Source: Synechococcus sp. HJ21-Hayes
GTDB lineage: Bacteria; Cyanobacteriota; Cyanobacteriia; PCC-6307; Cyanobiaceae
Assembly: GCF_024345835.1 (NCBI RefSeq)
Contig: NZ_JAGQBW010000001.1
Location: 248,001-312,000 of the forward strand
Direction: 5' to 3'
Length of the DNA: 64,000 nucleotides
In this document: one piece after another, positions 1 to 7,686 of the stretch
Numbering within the stretch: position 1 is the stretch's first letter
How the letters are laid out: each line of letters begins with the position of its first letter
Made by a program: the position numbers and the translations under genes
Notes under the pieces: model-generated
Told to the model about the DNA's origin: nothing
Databases searched by the model: none
Seen by the model: only the letters and a program-made list of their open reading frames with translations

Positions 1-435
1 CTGTTGCTCGGGATCCCCACCCGTGGGGTGGCCCTAGCCCAGGTGCTCGCCGCCAAGCTGGAAGTGCTGTGCGGCCATCCGGTGGATCAGGGCAGCCTGG
101 ATCCCACCTTCCACCGCGACGATCTCGATCGGGTTGGCACGCGTCTGTCGGCCCCCACAGAGCTACCCACCGCCGTGGACGGCCGGGAGGTGGTGTTGGT
201 GGACGACGTGATCTTCACGGGACGCACCGTGCGGGCGGCTTTGGAAGCCTTGCAGGCCTGGGGGCGTCCGCATCGGGTGACCTTGTTGGCGATGGTGGAC
301 CGCGGCCATCGTGAACTGCCGATTCAGCCCGATTTCTGCGGGCGGGTGGTGCCCACGAGCCGCCAGGAAGTGATTGCCCTCTGCCTTCAGGCCATTGATG
401 GCGAGGAGGGGGTGTTCCTGCTCAAGGGGGAATAG
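1..435 (+). CDS. pyrR: PyrR bifunctional pyr regulator / uracil phosphoribosyltransferase, 5'-truncated by window edge
   Basis: The reading frame is open from base 1 and ends at a TAG at 433-435, so only the last ~144 residues of a protein of usually ~175-180 residues are present. PyrR binds uridine nucleotides and PRPP; in many bacteria it controls pyrimidine gene expression by binding mRNA and has a minor UPRTase activity. Visible here are the N-terminal GIPTRGVALA loop and the PRPP-binding signature VVLVDDVIFTGRTVRAAL (about bases 190-243). The missing part is about 35-40 N-terminal residues. Whether it acts as an RNA-binding attenuator in this organism cannot be seen; pyrF at 41 kb is not linked. 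Confidence 0.9.
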   Translation: MLLGIPTRGVALAQVLAAKLEVLCGHPVDQGSLDPTFHRDDLDRVGTRLSAPTELPTAVDGREVVLVDDVIFTGRTVRAALEALQAWGRPHRVTLLAMVDRGHRELPIQPDFCGRVVPTSRQEVIALCLQAIDGEEGVFLLKGE

Positions 436-438
436 CGC

Positions 439-660
439 TCAGGCCACCGCCTCAAGTTCATCGGAGCGGAAGTGGGCCCGGAACCGGCCAAAGGCCACGA
501 TCACCGGCAGGGTGGGGCTGATGGTGCGACCCTTGTAGTCGTTCAGCACCTGGAACACCTCTCCCTGCTGGCCCTGGAGATCAAAGGCCTTGCCGCGGTG
601 CTCGGGATGGTGGAACACCACCACGCTCTGGCAAACCCTCACCTGATCTCCCGTTTGCAT
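439..660 (-). CDS. ftrV: Ferredoxin-thioredoxin reductase, variable (alpha) chain
   Basis: A 73-residue protein matching the small variable subunit of ferredoxin-thioredoxin reductase, the heart-shaped heterodimer that passes electrons from photosynthetic ferredoxin to thioredoxin. The family pattern is clear: an N-terminal GDQVRVCQSVVVFHHPEH segment, a central GQQGEV turn and the C-terminal AHFRSDELE. The chain adopts an SH3-like barrel that caps the catalytic subunit (ftrB, not in this window). It lies convergent to pyrR with a 3-bp gap and downstream of the minus-strand gene at 701-1534. Length is normal for the family. Confidence 0.9.
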   Translation of the reverse strand: MQTGDQVRVCQSVVVFHHPEHRGKAFDLQGQQGEVFQVLNDYKGRTISPTLPVIVAFGRFRAHFRSDELEAVA

Positions 661-700
661 GAAGAGCGTGGCGCAAGTGGAGCCATCTTGTCACGGGCCC

Positions 701-1534
701 TCAGCGGCGGCAGGCACTTTCCGGGCCGGCTTCCACCACCTTGCCGCCCAGGTCGCGGCAGGCGGAGGTGAAGGCCTTCCAGTCGTCCATGCCCTGGGCG
801 ATCTTCTGGTTCACCAGGGCATCGAGCTGATCGGCCGGCACGTTCGACTCGAGCTCACCCCCATGGGAATTGTGTTGCCGCTCATCGGCGCTGCGCAGGC
901 CCTCGATGCCCTTGGTGACCTGCTGGCGTTGGGCCTGGGTGTGGCGCTTCCACCAGGGGTGATCGATGCGGTTGAGCGCATCCAAGGCTTCCCACCAGCG
1001 CTGCTGGGCGATCAGTGCCACCGCCCGTTCCTTCTGGAGCTTGTTGCGGTTCCAGCTCTCGCGCAGGTTGTCGCCGAGGGCTGTGCCCTCGGCATTGCGA
1101 TCGGCATGGAGGTTGGCCAGTACCTTCAGAGCGCCGCTGAGATCTCCCTGGGCATAGAGCTGCAGGGCCCGGGCCTCCAGCTCTTGTTGCCACGCCACCA
1201 GCAGCCGTTGATCCCCGGCGCTGCTGGCTCCGGAGTTCACCAGTTGCAGCTGCAAGCGCAGGGCCTCGGCCCATTGCCCCTGGCGCCAGAGCTCGGTGGC
1301 CTTGAGGCGACGGCAGCGGCCCTGTTCCATCGGTGCCTTGCCCCCCAGCCATCGCAGGGCCGCCAGCTGTTCGCTAAAGCGCAGGCAGTCGTCCAGCCGC
1401 CCGGCCTGGGCGGCCCGTTCCAGCTGGTTGGGCAGTTGCTTCTCCCACCAGTAGGCCGCCCCTACGCCCCCTGCCACCAGGCCAAGGGTGATCACCAGCC
1501 AGAAGCGCGGGAGCCGGTGCCGGCGGATGGCCAA
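701..1534 (-). CDS. Membrane-anchored protein with helical (TPR-like) repeats, function unknown
   Basis: A 277-residue protein with one N-terminal membrane segment (about residues 9-29, FWLVITLGLVAGGVGAAYWW) followed by an Ala/Leu/Gln/Trp-rich region with several degenerate helix-turn-helix units of TPR character (for example around residues 80-110 and 115-145, with the LWRQGQWAEALRLQLQL pattern). I do not recognise a named family. It follows the Hsp70-like gene 1649-3217 on the same strand after 114 bp and precedes ftrV, so it may be co-transcribed with the Hsp70. TPR-type proteins often bind chaperones, which makes partnership with the Hsp70 possible, but this is inference. Confidence 0.65.
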   Translation of the reverse strand: MAIRRHRLPRFWLVITLGLVAGGVGAAYWWEKQLPNQLERAAQAGRLDDCLRFSEQLAALRWLGGKAPMEQGRCRRLKATELWRQGQWAEALRLQLQLVNSGASSAGDQRLLVAWQQELEARALQLYAQGDLSGALKVLANLHADRNAEGTALGDNLRESWNRNKLQKERAVALIAQQRWWEALDALNRIDHPWWKRHTQAQRQQVTKGIEGLRSADERQHNSHGGELESNVPADQLDALVNQKIAQGMDDWKAFTSACRDLGGKVVEAGPESACRR

Positions 1535-1648
1535 GGAAGGAGGGTGCTGATGGGCCCTGTTCTATGGATTGATGGGCCCAGCTTCACGGGTTCAGGGGCA
1601 GCGCCTGTGGCGTCCACTGCAGGGCCGGCAACACCAAGCCACCTGGCT

Positions 1649-3217
1649 TCAGCGCACGGGGCCGAGGACCTGGACCGGTAGGGCCTGGCCCGTGGCCAGG
1701 TCGTCGCCCTCCAGCACCAGCTCCCCAGTGGCCTGGATGTTGAAGCGCAGCCGCAGGCGATCCTGGCCTTGCTGGCCCGGGGGATCCAGCTGTAACGGCT
1801 TGGGTTGCTGCTCCCAGGGGCACACCGCGGCCATGCCGGCGGGCCGGCGCCGTAGCCGCGGCAGCCCATCCACGAACACCACTTCGCTGCGCTCTTCATC
1901 GCTGGGTTCCCCCAGCACCAACTCCAGGGCCTCCTGGTGTTCACGGCTGCAGGCCAGCACCAGTTCCAAGGGACGTTCACTGGGCCAGGCCTGTCCCGCC
2001 TGAAACAGCGGATGCCAGCGGTGCTCGCCACTCCGCTGGTCCCAGCAGCGAATGGAGACGCCCCGACTGAGTATGTCTCTCACGGCGACCCCGGGGGTGA
2101 GGGCCAGGGCCCCCAGGGCCACCGCCGCGATCGGCCGCTCATCCCGCAGGGGAATGCCGCCGCAGCGCTCCTGCAGCCATTGGCGGATCAAGGGCAGCCG
2201 GCTGCTGCCCCCCACGGGCAGCACCGCGTCCAAATCACACAGCTGGACGCCCGCAGCGCGGGCGGAGGCCACCACGCTCGCCAGCAGGGTGTCGAGTAGG
2301 TTCAACAGACCGTTCTCCCGCAGCAGCGTCTCCAGTTGTGGGCGACTGAGGCGCAGTTCCCGCGGGGCTGTACCGGGCCCTGGGCTCCAGAGGCCAAGAG
2401 CCTCCTGCTGCTCGCTGAGCTGGCACTTGAGCCGCTCGCAAACGGCCAGGAGTCCAGCGGCATGGCTCTGCCCCGTGACGTCCAGGTCGGGGCAGAGGGC
2501 GGCGGCGATCCAGCGGTCGATGTCGCGTCCCCCCAGGGCCAGTCCTGCTTTGCCCAGCACCCGGGCGGTGCGCAAGGCCTGGCGGCTGCCATCGAGGTCA
2601 CGCCCGCCGAAGCGCAGCAGCTGGGCAATGGGTGCGGCTTTGCCTTCTCCGCCTTCAAGGGCCACCAGGGAGAGGTCGATGGTGCCGCCGCCCAGGTCCA
2701 CCACTAGCACCTTGCTGCCGGCCGGGAGTCCGGCGCCGATGGCCGCGGCGGTGGGTTCATCCACCAGTGCCACCTCCGGCACTGCGAGGCCGCTCGTTAC
2801 TTCGGTGAGCCAGCGGCGATACCCGCGGTAGCTGTCGATCGGCGCGGTGAGCACCAGCCGGCTGGGGGCCAGGTGTGCGGGTAGCTGCTGCCAGATGCGT
2901 TCCATCAGCAGGGTGCCGGCCTGCTCCGGGCTGAGCAGGGCCTCGCCTGCCCGTGGTGGGCTGGCGCCGATCCAGCGCTTGAAGTCGCGCTGCAGTTGCG
3001 GGCCGCCTTGCTCCACCAGGCCCGCCTCGAGCACTTGGCGCCCGACCAGGGGGCGCTCACTGTCAGCCTGCTGCAGCCACAGCAGGCTGGGGATCACGCT
3101 GGGAGCCCCGCAGCTGTAAGGGGGCAGCTCCAGCAGCTGGGCCGGGCCACCCGCCGCAGGCTGGAAGGCCACCACGGTGGTGCTGCTGCCCAGGTCGATG
3201 GCGAGGGTGCCGGCCAT
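1649..3217 (-). CDS. Hsp70 (DnaK)-family protein with short C-terminus
   Basis: A 522-residue actin-fold ATPase of the Hsp70 family. The start is placed at the ATG at 3217, giving MAGTLAIDLGSS; the open frame runs on upstream to 3595 but that part is low-complexity shadow of the opposite-strand gene. Nucleotide-binding motifs are present: phosphate-1 loop IDLGSSTTVVAF (residues 7-18), LVDEPTAAAIG (151-161), phosphate-2 DLGGGTIDLS (174-183), and VLPVGGSSRLP for the adenosine site (about 335). Canonical DnaK is about 630-640 residues; here only ~150 residues follow the ATPase domain, enough for a beta-sandwich but not for the full helical lid. It is therefore a specialised paralog, not the main DnaK. 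Substrate unknown. Confidence 0.85.
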   Translation of the reverse strand: MAGTLAIDLGSSTTVVAFQPAAGGPAQLLELPPYSCGAPSVIPSLLWLQQADSERPLVGRQVLEAGLVEQGGPQLQRDFKRWIGASPPRAGEALLSPEQAGTLLMERIWQQLPAHLAPSRLVLTAPIDSYRGYRRWLTEVTSGLAVPEVALVDEPTAAAIGAGLPAGSKVLVVDLGGGTIDLSLVALEGGEGKAAPIAQLLRFGGRDLDGSRQALRTARVLGKAGLALGGRDIDRWIAAALCPDLDVTGQSHAAGLLAVCERLKCQLSEQQEALGLWSPGPGTAPRELRLSRPQLETLLRENGLLNLLDTLLASVVASARAAGVQLCDLDAVLPVGGSSRLPLIRQWLQERCGGIPLRDERPIAAVALGALALTPGVAVRDILSRGVSIRCWDQRSGEHRWHPLFQAGQAWPSERPLELVLACSREHQEALELVLGEPSDEERSEVVFVDGLPRLRRRPAGMAAVCPWEQQPKPLQLDPPGQQGQDRLRLRFNIQATGELVLEGDDLATGQALPVQVLGPVR

Positions 3218-3304
3218 GGCCTTCAAAGCTGAAGGGAAAACACCGTCCCTAAGGCTGGCGCCGGCGGCGACGCCATGGTGAGACCGGTGGGTCCAGGGAG
3301 GAGC

Positions 3305-3589
3305 ATGGATCGGGTCTCTCACGCGCTGTTGTCCTTCTACAGGGAGGATCCGGAGCTGTGTCGCCAGTTGGATCCCCTGTGTGCCTGCCGGCTCTCCCGC
3401 GGCTGGGGGGCGCTGCGGATCGAATGCCGTGATCTGGCCCATCGCGAGAAGGTGAATGGGGTGATCGCCCTGCTGCGCCCGCCCCTGGAGGCCCTGCGGC
3501 TGGCCCGTCAGATCACGCTGGTGGTGCAGGGCCATGAGCCCCTCACCTATCCGGTCACGGTGCCCTTGCCCAGCAGCCTGCTGGCCTAG
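3305..3589 (+). CDS. Small conserved hypothetical protein upstream of rpoZ
   Basis: A 94-residue protein with no family I can name. The start is set at ATG 3305 because a good Shine-Dalgarno (GGGAGGAG) lies just before it; an in-frame ATG at 3275 lacks one. The sequence begins MDRVSHALLSFYREDPEL and has a beta-rich basic middle part (GWGALRIECRDLAHREKVNG). It is divergent from the Hsp70-like gene (3217) and sits 24 bp upstream of rpoZ, so it is likely the first gene of an rpoZ-DUF1818 transcript. No membrane segment or signal peptide is seen. Confidence 0.7.
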   Translation: MDRVSHALLSFYREDPELCRQLDPLCACRLSRGWGALRIECRDLAHREKVNGVIALLRPPLEALRLARQITLVVQGHEPLTYPVTVPLPSSLLA

Positions 3590-3613
3590 ACTCAAGTCAA
3601 CGGTGAGTGTTTC

Positions 3614-3844
3614 ATGTATCTAGGCGTCGATATCAGCCCCAAGGAGTTGGCTCAGCGAGCCGAGAGTCTGGTGCGCCACTCCAGCAACCGTTACCTCACC
3701 ACCGTGCGGATTGCCTTCCGGGCCAAGCAGCGCCGCTTCGACGACTTCGATGGACTGCTCGAGGATTCCATGATCAAGCCCGTGCAGCGCGCCATCGTGG
3801 AGCTCAGCGACGAGCAGGACCAGCCCGATCTGCTGCCGGGCTGA
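3614..3844 (+). CDS. rpoZ: DNA-directed RNA polymerase omega subunit
   Basis: A 76-residue omega subunit, which helps assembly of RNA polymerase by latching the beta' subunit. The cyanobacterial omega pattern is obvious: [20 protein letters not shown], then [11 protein letters not shown] and [13 protein letters not shown]. Length matches other cyanobacterial omega proteins. The ATG at 3614 follows a GTGAG-like ribosome site. The downstream DUF1818 gene begins 7 bp after the stop, an arrangement I would expect to be co-transcribed. Confidence 0.92.
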   Translation: MYLGVDISPKELAQRAESLVRHSSNRYLTTVRIAFRAKQRRFDDFDGLLEDSMIKPVQRAIVELSDEQDQPDLLPG

Positions 3845-3850
3845 GCCACG

Positions 3851-4249
3851 GTGTCTGCTGGCGTGATTGAAGTCGGCGTGGTGCAACGAGAGGGCGAGGG
3901 CTGGCGGTTGGCATGGGATGCAGGCCGCCAGCCCTTTCCCGTGTTGATCGGAGGTGATGGCTGGGCCGCGGAGCTCAGTCTCAGCGAGGCCGAAGCCCTG
4001 CGGGATGGGGTGAGCCTCCTGGCAGCCCAGCACGCCGATTTGGTGGATCAATTGATGGCGGAAGAGGCCATCAGCCTCGAGCTCGAACGGCAGCCTTGGT
4101 GGATCGGTCTGGATGGCGATCGCGCCGGTTTGTCCCTGCGGGTGGTGCTGACCCCCGAACCAGGCCAGCGGGCCATGGAGGGTTCCTGGTCGGTGGCGGC
4201 CAGCAGGGCGTTCATGGCTGCTCTGCAGCAGTTGCACGGTCAGCCGTGA
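3851..4249 (+). CDS. DUF1818-family cyanobacterial protein
   Basis: A 132-residue soluble protein starting at GTG 3851. It resembles the DUF1818 family, which is restricted to cyanobacteria and plastid-bearing lineages and whose function is unknown. Features consistent with the family are the GGDGWAAELSLSEAEAL segment, a following amphipathic helix (LVDQLMAEEAISLELE), and the WWIGLDGDRAGLSLRVVL beta hairpin. It is immediately downstream of rpoZ, suggesting coexpression with transcription machinery but no specific role can be read from the sequence. Confidence 0.75.
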   Translation: MSAGVIEVGVVQREGEGWRLAWDAGRQPFPVLIGGDGWAAELSLSEAEALRDGVSLLAAQHADLVDQLMAEEAISLELERQPWWIGLDGDRAGLSLRVVLTPEPGQRAMEGSWSVAASRAFMAALQQLHGQP

Positions 4250-4616
4250 GGGACTGAGTGCTCTCCCTGAGATTGGCCACGAGATTGCCCCTCTGATCAG
4301 CGCTGCTGATCGCAGCTGTTCTCCCGGATGCTCCCCCAGGCTGCCCAGGGTTTTCCCCAGGGGAGGGTGCCAGTCGCCTGCGGTGGCGGGGACCATGGGG
4401 ATAACGGTGCCTGCTGCCGTGGTCCTATTGACAGGCCTGTCCCGCCTTTTAGGGCCGTCTGCTTCGCCGTGGGCCCTGTGGCCTATTCGCCCGTCTTCGC
4501 CGGTAATCGCGCCGTGAGACAGGTTGAGAGACGGTGTGTGGAGGTTCGCTTGACCTCGCGCGGGTGCTGTGGGGAACTGGTGCGCAGATGCAGCGGGTTT
4601 GATGGAGATGGCGGGC
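4250..4616. other. Intergenic region without a supported gene
   Basis: This 367-bp gap between the DUF1818 and DUF2811 genes holds no ORF with convincing coding character. It contains a perfect 7-bp inverted repeat with a 3-base loop (GATCAGC/GCTGATC, 4295-4311) that lacks a following T-run, a C/G-rich CCCAGG...CCTGGG-type element near 4337-4365, and a TTGACA hexamer at 4428-4433 without a well-spaced -10 box. It may carry the DUF2811 promoter and leader or a small RNA; neither can be shown here. Confidence 0.4.
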
Positions 4617-4829
4617 ATGGTGAGCATGCGGGCCGAGGTGCCTGAGGGCCTCCTGCATTCGATGCAAGGCTTCATTGAGGCGCATCCCAATTGGGATCAA
4701 TACCGCCTGTTCCAGGCCGCCTTGGCCGGTTTCCTGGTGCAGAACGGGATGCAGAACCGGGAGATCACCCGTTGTTACCTGGCCAACCTGTTCCCGCAGC
4801 AACCTCGCTTCTCGGAACCACTGGGCTGA
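4617..4829 (+). CDS. DUF2811-family small protein
   Basis: A 70-residue protein of the DUF2811 family, small cyanobacterial proteins of unknown function. The start is chosen at ATG 4617 (MVSMRAEVPE) because GGAG lies about 9 bases upstream; ATGs at 4602 and 4608 or the distant one at 4569 are less likely. Family features seen: AEVPEGLLHSMQGFIEAHP, then NWDQYRLFQAALAGFLVQNG and a C-terminal RCYLANLF. Its last 65 bases overlap the 3' end of the convergent membrane-protein gene 4765-5580, so both 3' ends are encoded on opposite strands of the same DNA. Confidence 0.8.
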   Translation: MVSMRAEVPEGLLHSMQGFIEAHPNWDQYRLFQAALAGFLVQNGMQNREITRCYLANLFPQQPRFSEPLG

Positions 4830-5580
4830 ACAGCTGCCGGTAGGTGGCGGTGACCATGCCGCTGATCCAGGGGATCACCACCAGCAGGGCAATCCCCGTG
4901 GCCAGCACGCCTTGCCCCTGCACCAGGGCCTCGGCGAGCAGGCCCAGGCCCAGGGGCACCAGCGCCAGGCCGCTGCAGGCCGCCCCCAGACCCAGCAGGG
5001 TGGGCCAGCGCCGCTCGAGGGTGCGTAGGCCGATGCGGAAGGCCCCTGATGGGCTTTGATCGGCCGCCAGCACCAGGCAGGCATTGAATACCTGGCTGAG
5101 GGCCACCCCCCCCAGCAGCACCAGGGCCAGCAGGATCGTTACCACGCTCAGGGCCGGGGCCAGGAAGATCACCAGCGACCAGCCCACAAAACCGATCAGT
5201 GCCGCTAGAGCCAGGCCGGCGGCGGCGGTGAGCAAGCTCAGCCCCAGCCTCAGACCATCGCTGGCTGACCAGCGGCAGAGCTCGCGCCAGCGGGGGCGAT
5301 GGCCCGCTGCGGCATCCAGCCCACCTCGGGTTAGCCCCTGGATCAGCCACAGCAGACTGAGGAAGTAGAGCGGCACCCCCACCAGCCGCAGCAGTGCGTT
5401 GAGGATGCCGCTGCCGGTGTCGTGGCCTGCGGCGAATAGGGCCCAGCCCAGCAGGTGCAGGGCGGTGGCGGTGAGGCTGAAGCCCACCAGGTCCCAGCGG
5501 TTGGCCCACAGTCCCTGCCAGCCCTGCTGGAGGGCTAGCCCCAGGTTCACTGGGTAGATCGGCAGGGTGCGCGGCGCCAT
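4765..5580 (-). CDS. Multi-spanning membrane protein, function unknown
   Basis: A 271-residue integral membrane protein. The start is set at ATG 5580 (MAPRTLPIYPVN); the longer frame to 5709 lies in the neighbouring EVE gene and is a shadow. About six hydrophobic segments are visible, for example WDLVGFSLTATALHLLGWAL, VPLYFLSLLWLIQGL, AAAGLALAALIGFVGW, ALSVVTILLALVLLGGVAL, LLGLGAACSGLALVPLGLG and VLATGIALLVVIPWISGMV. The general layout resembles uncharacterised cyanobacterial membrane proteins with glycerophosphoryl-diester-phosphodiesterase-type membrane domains. It is 4 bp downstream of the EVE-domain gene on the same strand, so likely co-transcribed with it. Confidence 0.75.
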   Translation of the reverse strand: MAPRTLPIYPVNLGLALQQGWQGLWANRWDLVGFSLTATALHLLGWALFAAGHDTGSGILNALLRLVGVPLYFLSLLWLIQGLTRGGLDAAAGHRPRWRELCRWSASDGLRLGLSLLTAAAGLALAALIGFVGWSLVIFLAPALSVVTILLALVLLGGVALSQVFNACLVLAADQSPSGAFRIGLRTLERRWPTLLGLGAACSGLALVPLGLGLLAEALVQGQGVLATGIALLVVIPWISGMVTATYRQLFSPVVPRSEVAAGTGWPGNNG

Positions 5581-5584
5581 GGCC

Positions 5585-6043
5585 TCAGAGTGGCCCCAGC
5601 ATCTCGAGTAACCGAGCCGCGCTGGCCTCAGGCACCGGCAGGATGGAGAGGCGGTTGCCGTTGCGCACCACTGGCAGCTCCTCCACGCTGAAGTGCTCCC
5701 GCAGCGCATCGAGGCTGAGTAGCTGGGTGAAGTGCCCGAGGTAGCTCAGTCGCACGCAGTCCCAGCGGGGCGCCTGCGGTGTCGATTTCGGATCGAAATA
5801 TTTGTTGGCTGGATCGAACTGGCTAGGGTCGGTGATGCCGATTTCGATCACCTCCATCATCCCCACGATGCCGGGCGGTTTGGCATTGGAGTGGTAGAAG
5901 AATGCCCGATCACCCAGGGCCATACTGCGCATGAAATTGCGAGCCTGGTAGTTGCGAATGCCGTCCCAGAGGGTTGTGCCGTCTTGCTGAAGATGGTCAA
6001 TCCCGTACACGTCGGGCTCGCTCTTCATCAGCCAGTAGGCCAT
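5585..6043 (-). CDS. EVE-domain protein (thymocyte nuclear protein 1-like)
   Basis: A 152-residue EVE-domain protein, a PUA-like fold proposed to bind modified nucleobases in DNA or RNA. The characteristic start YWLMKSEPDVYGIDHL, the WDGIRNYQARNFMR segment, the GDRAFFYHSN strand and the final FDPKSTPQAPRWDCV portion are all typical. Length is full. It overlaps no gene upstream; murD begins its stop 39 bp away on the same strand. EVE proteins are widespread housekeeping proteins and are also found with restriction systems, but nothing else here suggests a defence island. Confidence 0.9.
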   Translation of the reverse strand: MAYWLMKSEPDVYGIDHLQQDGTTLWDGIRNYQARNFMRSMALGDRAFFYHSNAKPPGIVGMMEVIEIGITDPSQFDPANKYFDPKSTPQAPRWDCVRLSYLGHFTQLLSLDALREHFSVEELPVVRNGNRLSILPVPEASAARLLEMLGPL

Positions 6044-6082
6044 TCCACATCCAGCATTGGCCGTGAGGCTAGCGGCTCTGTC

Positions 6083-7477
6083 CTACAGGGCCAGCGTGAG
6101 CTGGCGGAAGTGATCGCCGCGGGCTTCAAAGTCGCGGTACTGGTCAAAGCTGGCACAGGCCGGTGAGAGCAGCACGGCCCGGCAGCCCAGGCGCCCGGCC
6201 AGGGCATGGGCCAGCGGCACCGCCTCCGTAAGCCCTGCCACGGTGTGGATCTGGCCGTTGTAGTGGGCCTGCTCCAGCAAAGCCTTGAACGGCTCCTGGG
6301 CAGCCCCAAACAGCACCACCGCTGGCGCCTGGCGCTGCAGCTGCTCGAGCCAGGCCGTGGCATCCCCCAGCTTCGCTTCACCGCCCGCCAATGCCACTAG
6401 CGGACCGTCCACGGCCCGCAGGGCCACTTCAGCAGCGTCGTAGTTGGTGGCTTTGCTGTCGTTGAAATAGGTAACTCCATCCAGGCTGCGGATGCGTTCC
6501 AGCCGGTGGGGCACGCCGGGAAAGCCCTGGAAGGCCGCTTCCATGGTGGTGCCACTCAGGCCGAGCTGTAGCCCAACGGCCACGGCCATCAATAGGTTCT
6601 GGCGGTTGTGTTGGCCAGGCATGGCTAGGGCACGGGCATCGAGCACCGCACCTCCGCTGGCCTGCACCTGGTCGTTGTCGATCCAGAGATGGGGATCGAG
6701 GCCCGCAGCCCGAGCCTGCTGCTGGCTGCCGGCGGTGACCCAGAGGGCGTGGTCCCAGCTGGCGGCATGGCTGCGCAGGTCGGGGTCATCGCCGTTGAGG
6801 ATCCGCACCTGGGAGTGCTCCAGCAGGCTGCGCTTGATCGCCCGGTAGTGATTCAGGTTGCCGTGGCGCTCGAGATGATCGGGGGTGAGGGTGGTCCACA
6901 GGCCGATGCGCGGCGCCAGGACGGGGGCCGATTCGATCTGGTAGCTGCTTAATTCCACCACCAGCCAGGCGGGCAGGGACTGACCGTTGCCCTGGCGCTC
7001 GAGGGCCAGTTCAGCAGCGGAAAAGCCCACGTTGCCGCACATGGGGGCATCAATGCCGGCGCTGGCCAACAGGTGCGCCACCAGGTGGGTCACGGTGGTT
7101 TTGCCATTGGTGCCGGTGATGCCGATCCAGGGCACCGCTTGCAGGGCCTCCCACGCGATGGTGATTTCCCCGTCGGTGGGGATCCCACGGCGGCGCAGCT
7201 CTTCGAGGGTGGGATGGTCCCAGCGGATGCCCGGGCTCACGATCACCCGCTCTGGGGCGCCAGTCAGGGCTTCAAAACTGGCTGAGCTGAGGGGAGCCCC
7301 CAGGGCCACGGCGATGCCCTCCCGGCGAAGGCTCTCCGCCTTCTGCTCAAGGGCCTGGCCCTTGCCGCTCTCGAGCACCAGCACGGCGTGACCCTGCCGA
7401 TGCAGGAGGCGCGCCGCCCCTATTCCCGAACGCCCCAGGCCGAGGACAACGGTGAAAGGCTGTCCCGGGGGCTGCAT
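6083..7477 (-). CDS. murD: UDP-N-acetylmuramoyl-L-alanine--D-glutamate ligase
   Basis: A 464-residue Mur ligase that adds D-glutamate to UDP-MurNAc-L-Ala in cytoplasmic peptidoglycan precursor synthesis. Domain order is normal: N-terminal Rossmann-like UDP-binding domain with VLGLGRSGIGAARLL (residues 10-25), central ATPase domain with P-loop GITGTNGKTTVTH (119-131), and the C-terminal domain with FNDSKATNYDAAEVAL. The signature HNRQNLLMAVAV is also present. The ATG at 7477 gives a standard length. The nearest upstream element is tRNA-Val on the same strand. Confidence 0.97.
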   Translation of the reverse strand: MQPPGQPFTVVLGLGRSGIGAARLLHRQGHAVLVLESGKGQALEQKAESLRREGIAVALGAPLSSASFEALTGAPERVIVSPGIRWDHPTLEELRRRGIPTDGEITIAWEALQAVPWIGITGTNGKTTVTHLVAHLLASAGIDAPMCGNVGFSAAELALERQGNGQSLPAWLVVELSSYQIESAPVLAPRIGLWTTLTPDHLERHGNLNHYRAIKRSLLEHSQVRILNGDDPDLRSHAASWDHALWVTAGSQQQARAAGLDPHLWIDNDQVQASGGAVLDARALAMPGQHNRQNLLMAVAVGLQLGLSGTTMEAAFQGFPGVPHRLERIRSLDGVTYFNDSKATNYDAAEVALRAVDGPLVALAGGEAKLGDATAWLEQLQRQAPAVVLFGAAQEPFKALLEQAHYNGQIHTVAGLTEAVPLAHALAGRLGCRAVLLSPACASFDQYRDFEARGDHFRQLTLAL

Positions 7478-7565
7478 GGCTGGGGCTGAGCAGGAAGGCT
7501 TGGAAAGGGCTGGATCCAGCGCTTGATTGGGTGCCTCTGACGGGCACCAATCTGAATTCTGCGAG

Positions 7566-7637
7566 TGGGCGATACTGGAATCGAACCAGTGACTCCTACC
7601 GTGTCAAGGTAGTGCTCTACCTCTGAGCTAATCGCCC
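7566..7637 (-). tRNA. tRNA-Val (GAC anticodon)
   Basis: Read on the minus strand, this 72-base element folds as a tRNA: a 7-bp acceptor stem GGGCGAU/AUCGCCC, D arm GCUCAGAGGUAGAGC, anticodon stem CUACC/GGUAG with loop UUGACAC (anticodon GAC, valine), and T arm CUGGUUCGAUUCCAG. The discriminator base is A. The 3' CCA is not encoded. It lies between the S4-domain gene (upstream on the same strand) and murD. Confidence 0.95.
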
Positions 7638-7686
7638 TCAGGGGCCTTTCGGCAAGCCGAACTTAGCAGTTGGGCGTGTTTCTGGC

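Noticed and set aside
659-1681. 340-residue plus-strand ORF opposite the repeat membrane protein
   Set aside because: No domain pattern; Gln/Pro/Leu-rich and mirrors the real minus-strand gene.
4428-4452. TTGACA-like promoter in the 4250-4616 gap
   Set aside because: The best -10 candidate is badly spaced, so no promoter was called.
5585-6043. EVE-domain gene as marker of a defence island
   Set aside because: Neighbours are murD and a membrane protein, and EVE proteins are common housekeeping genes; the hsdR relic is 46 kb away.
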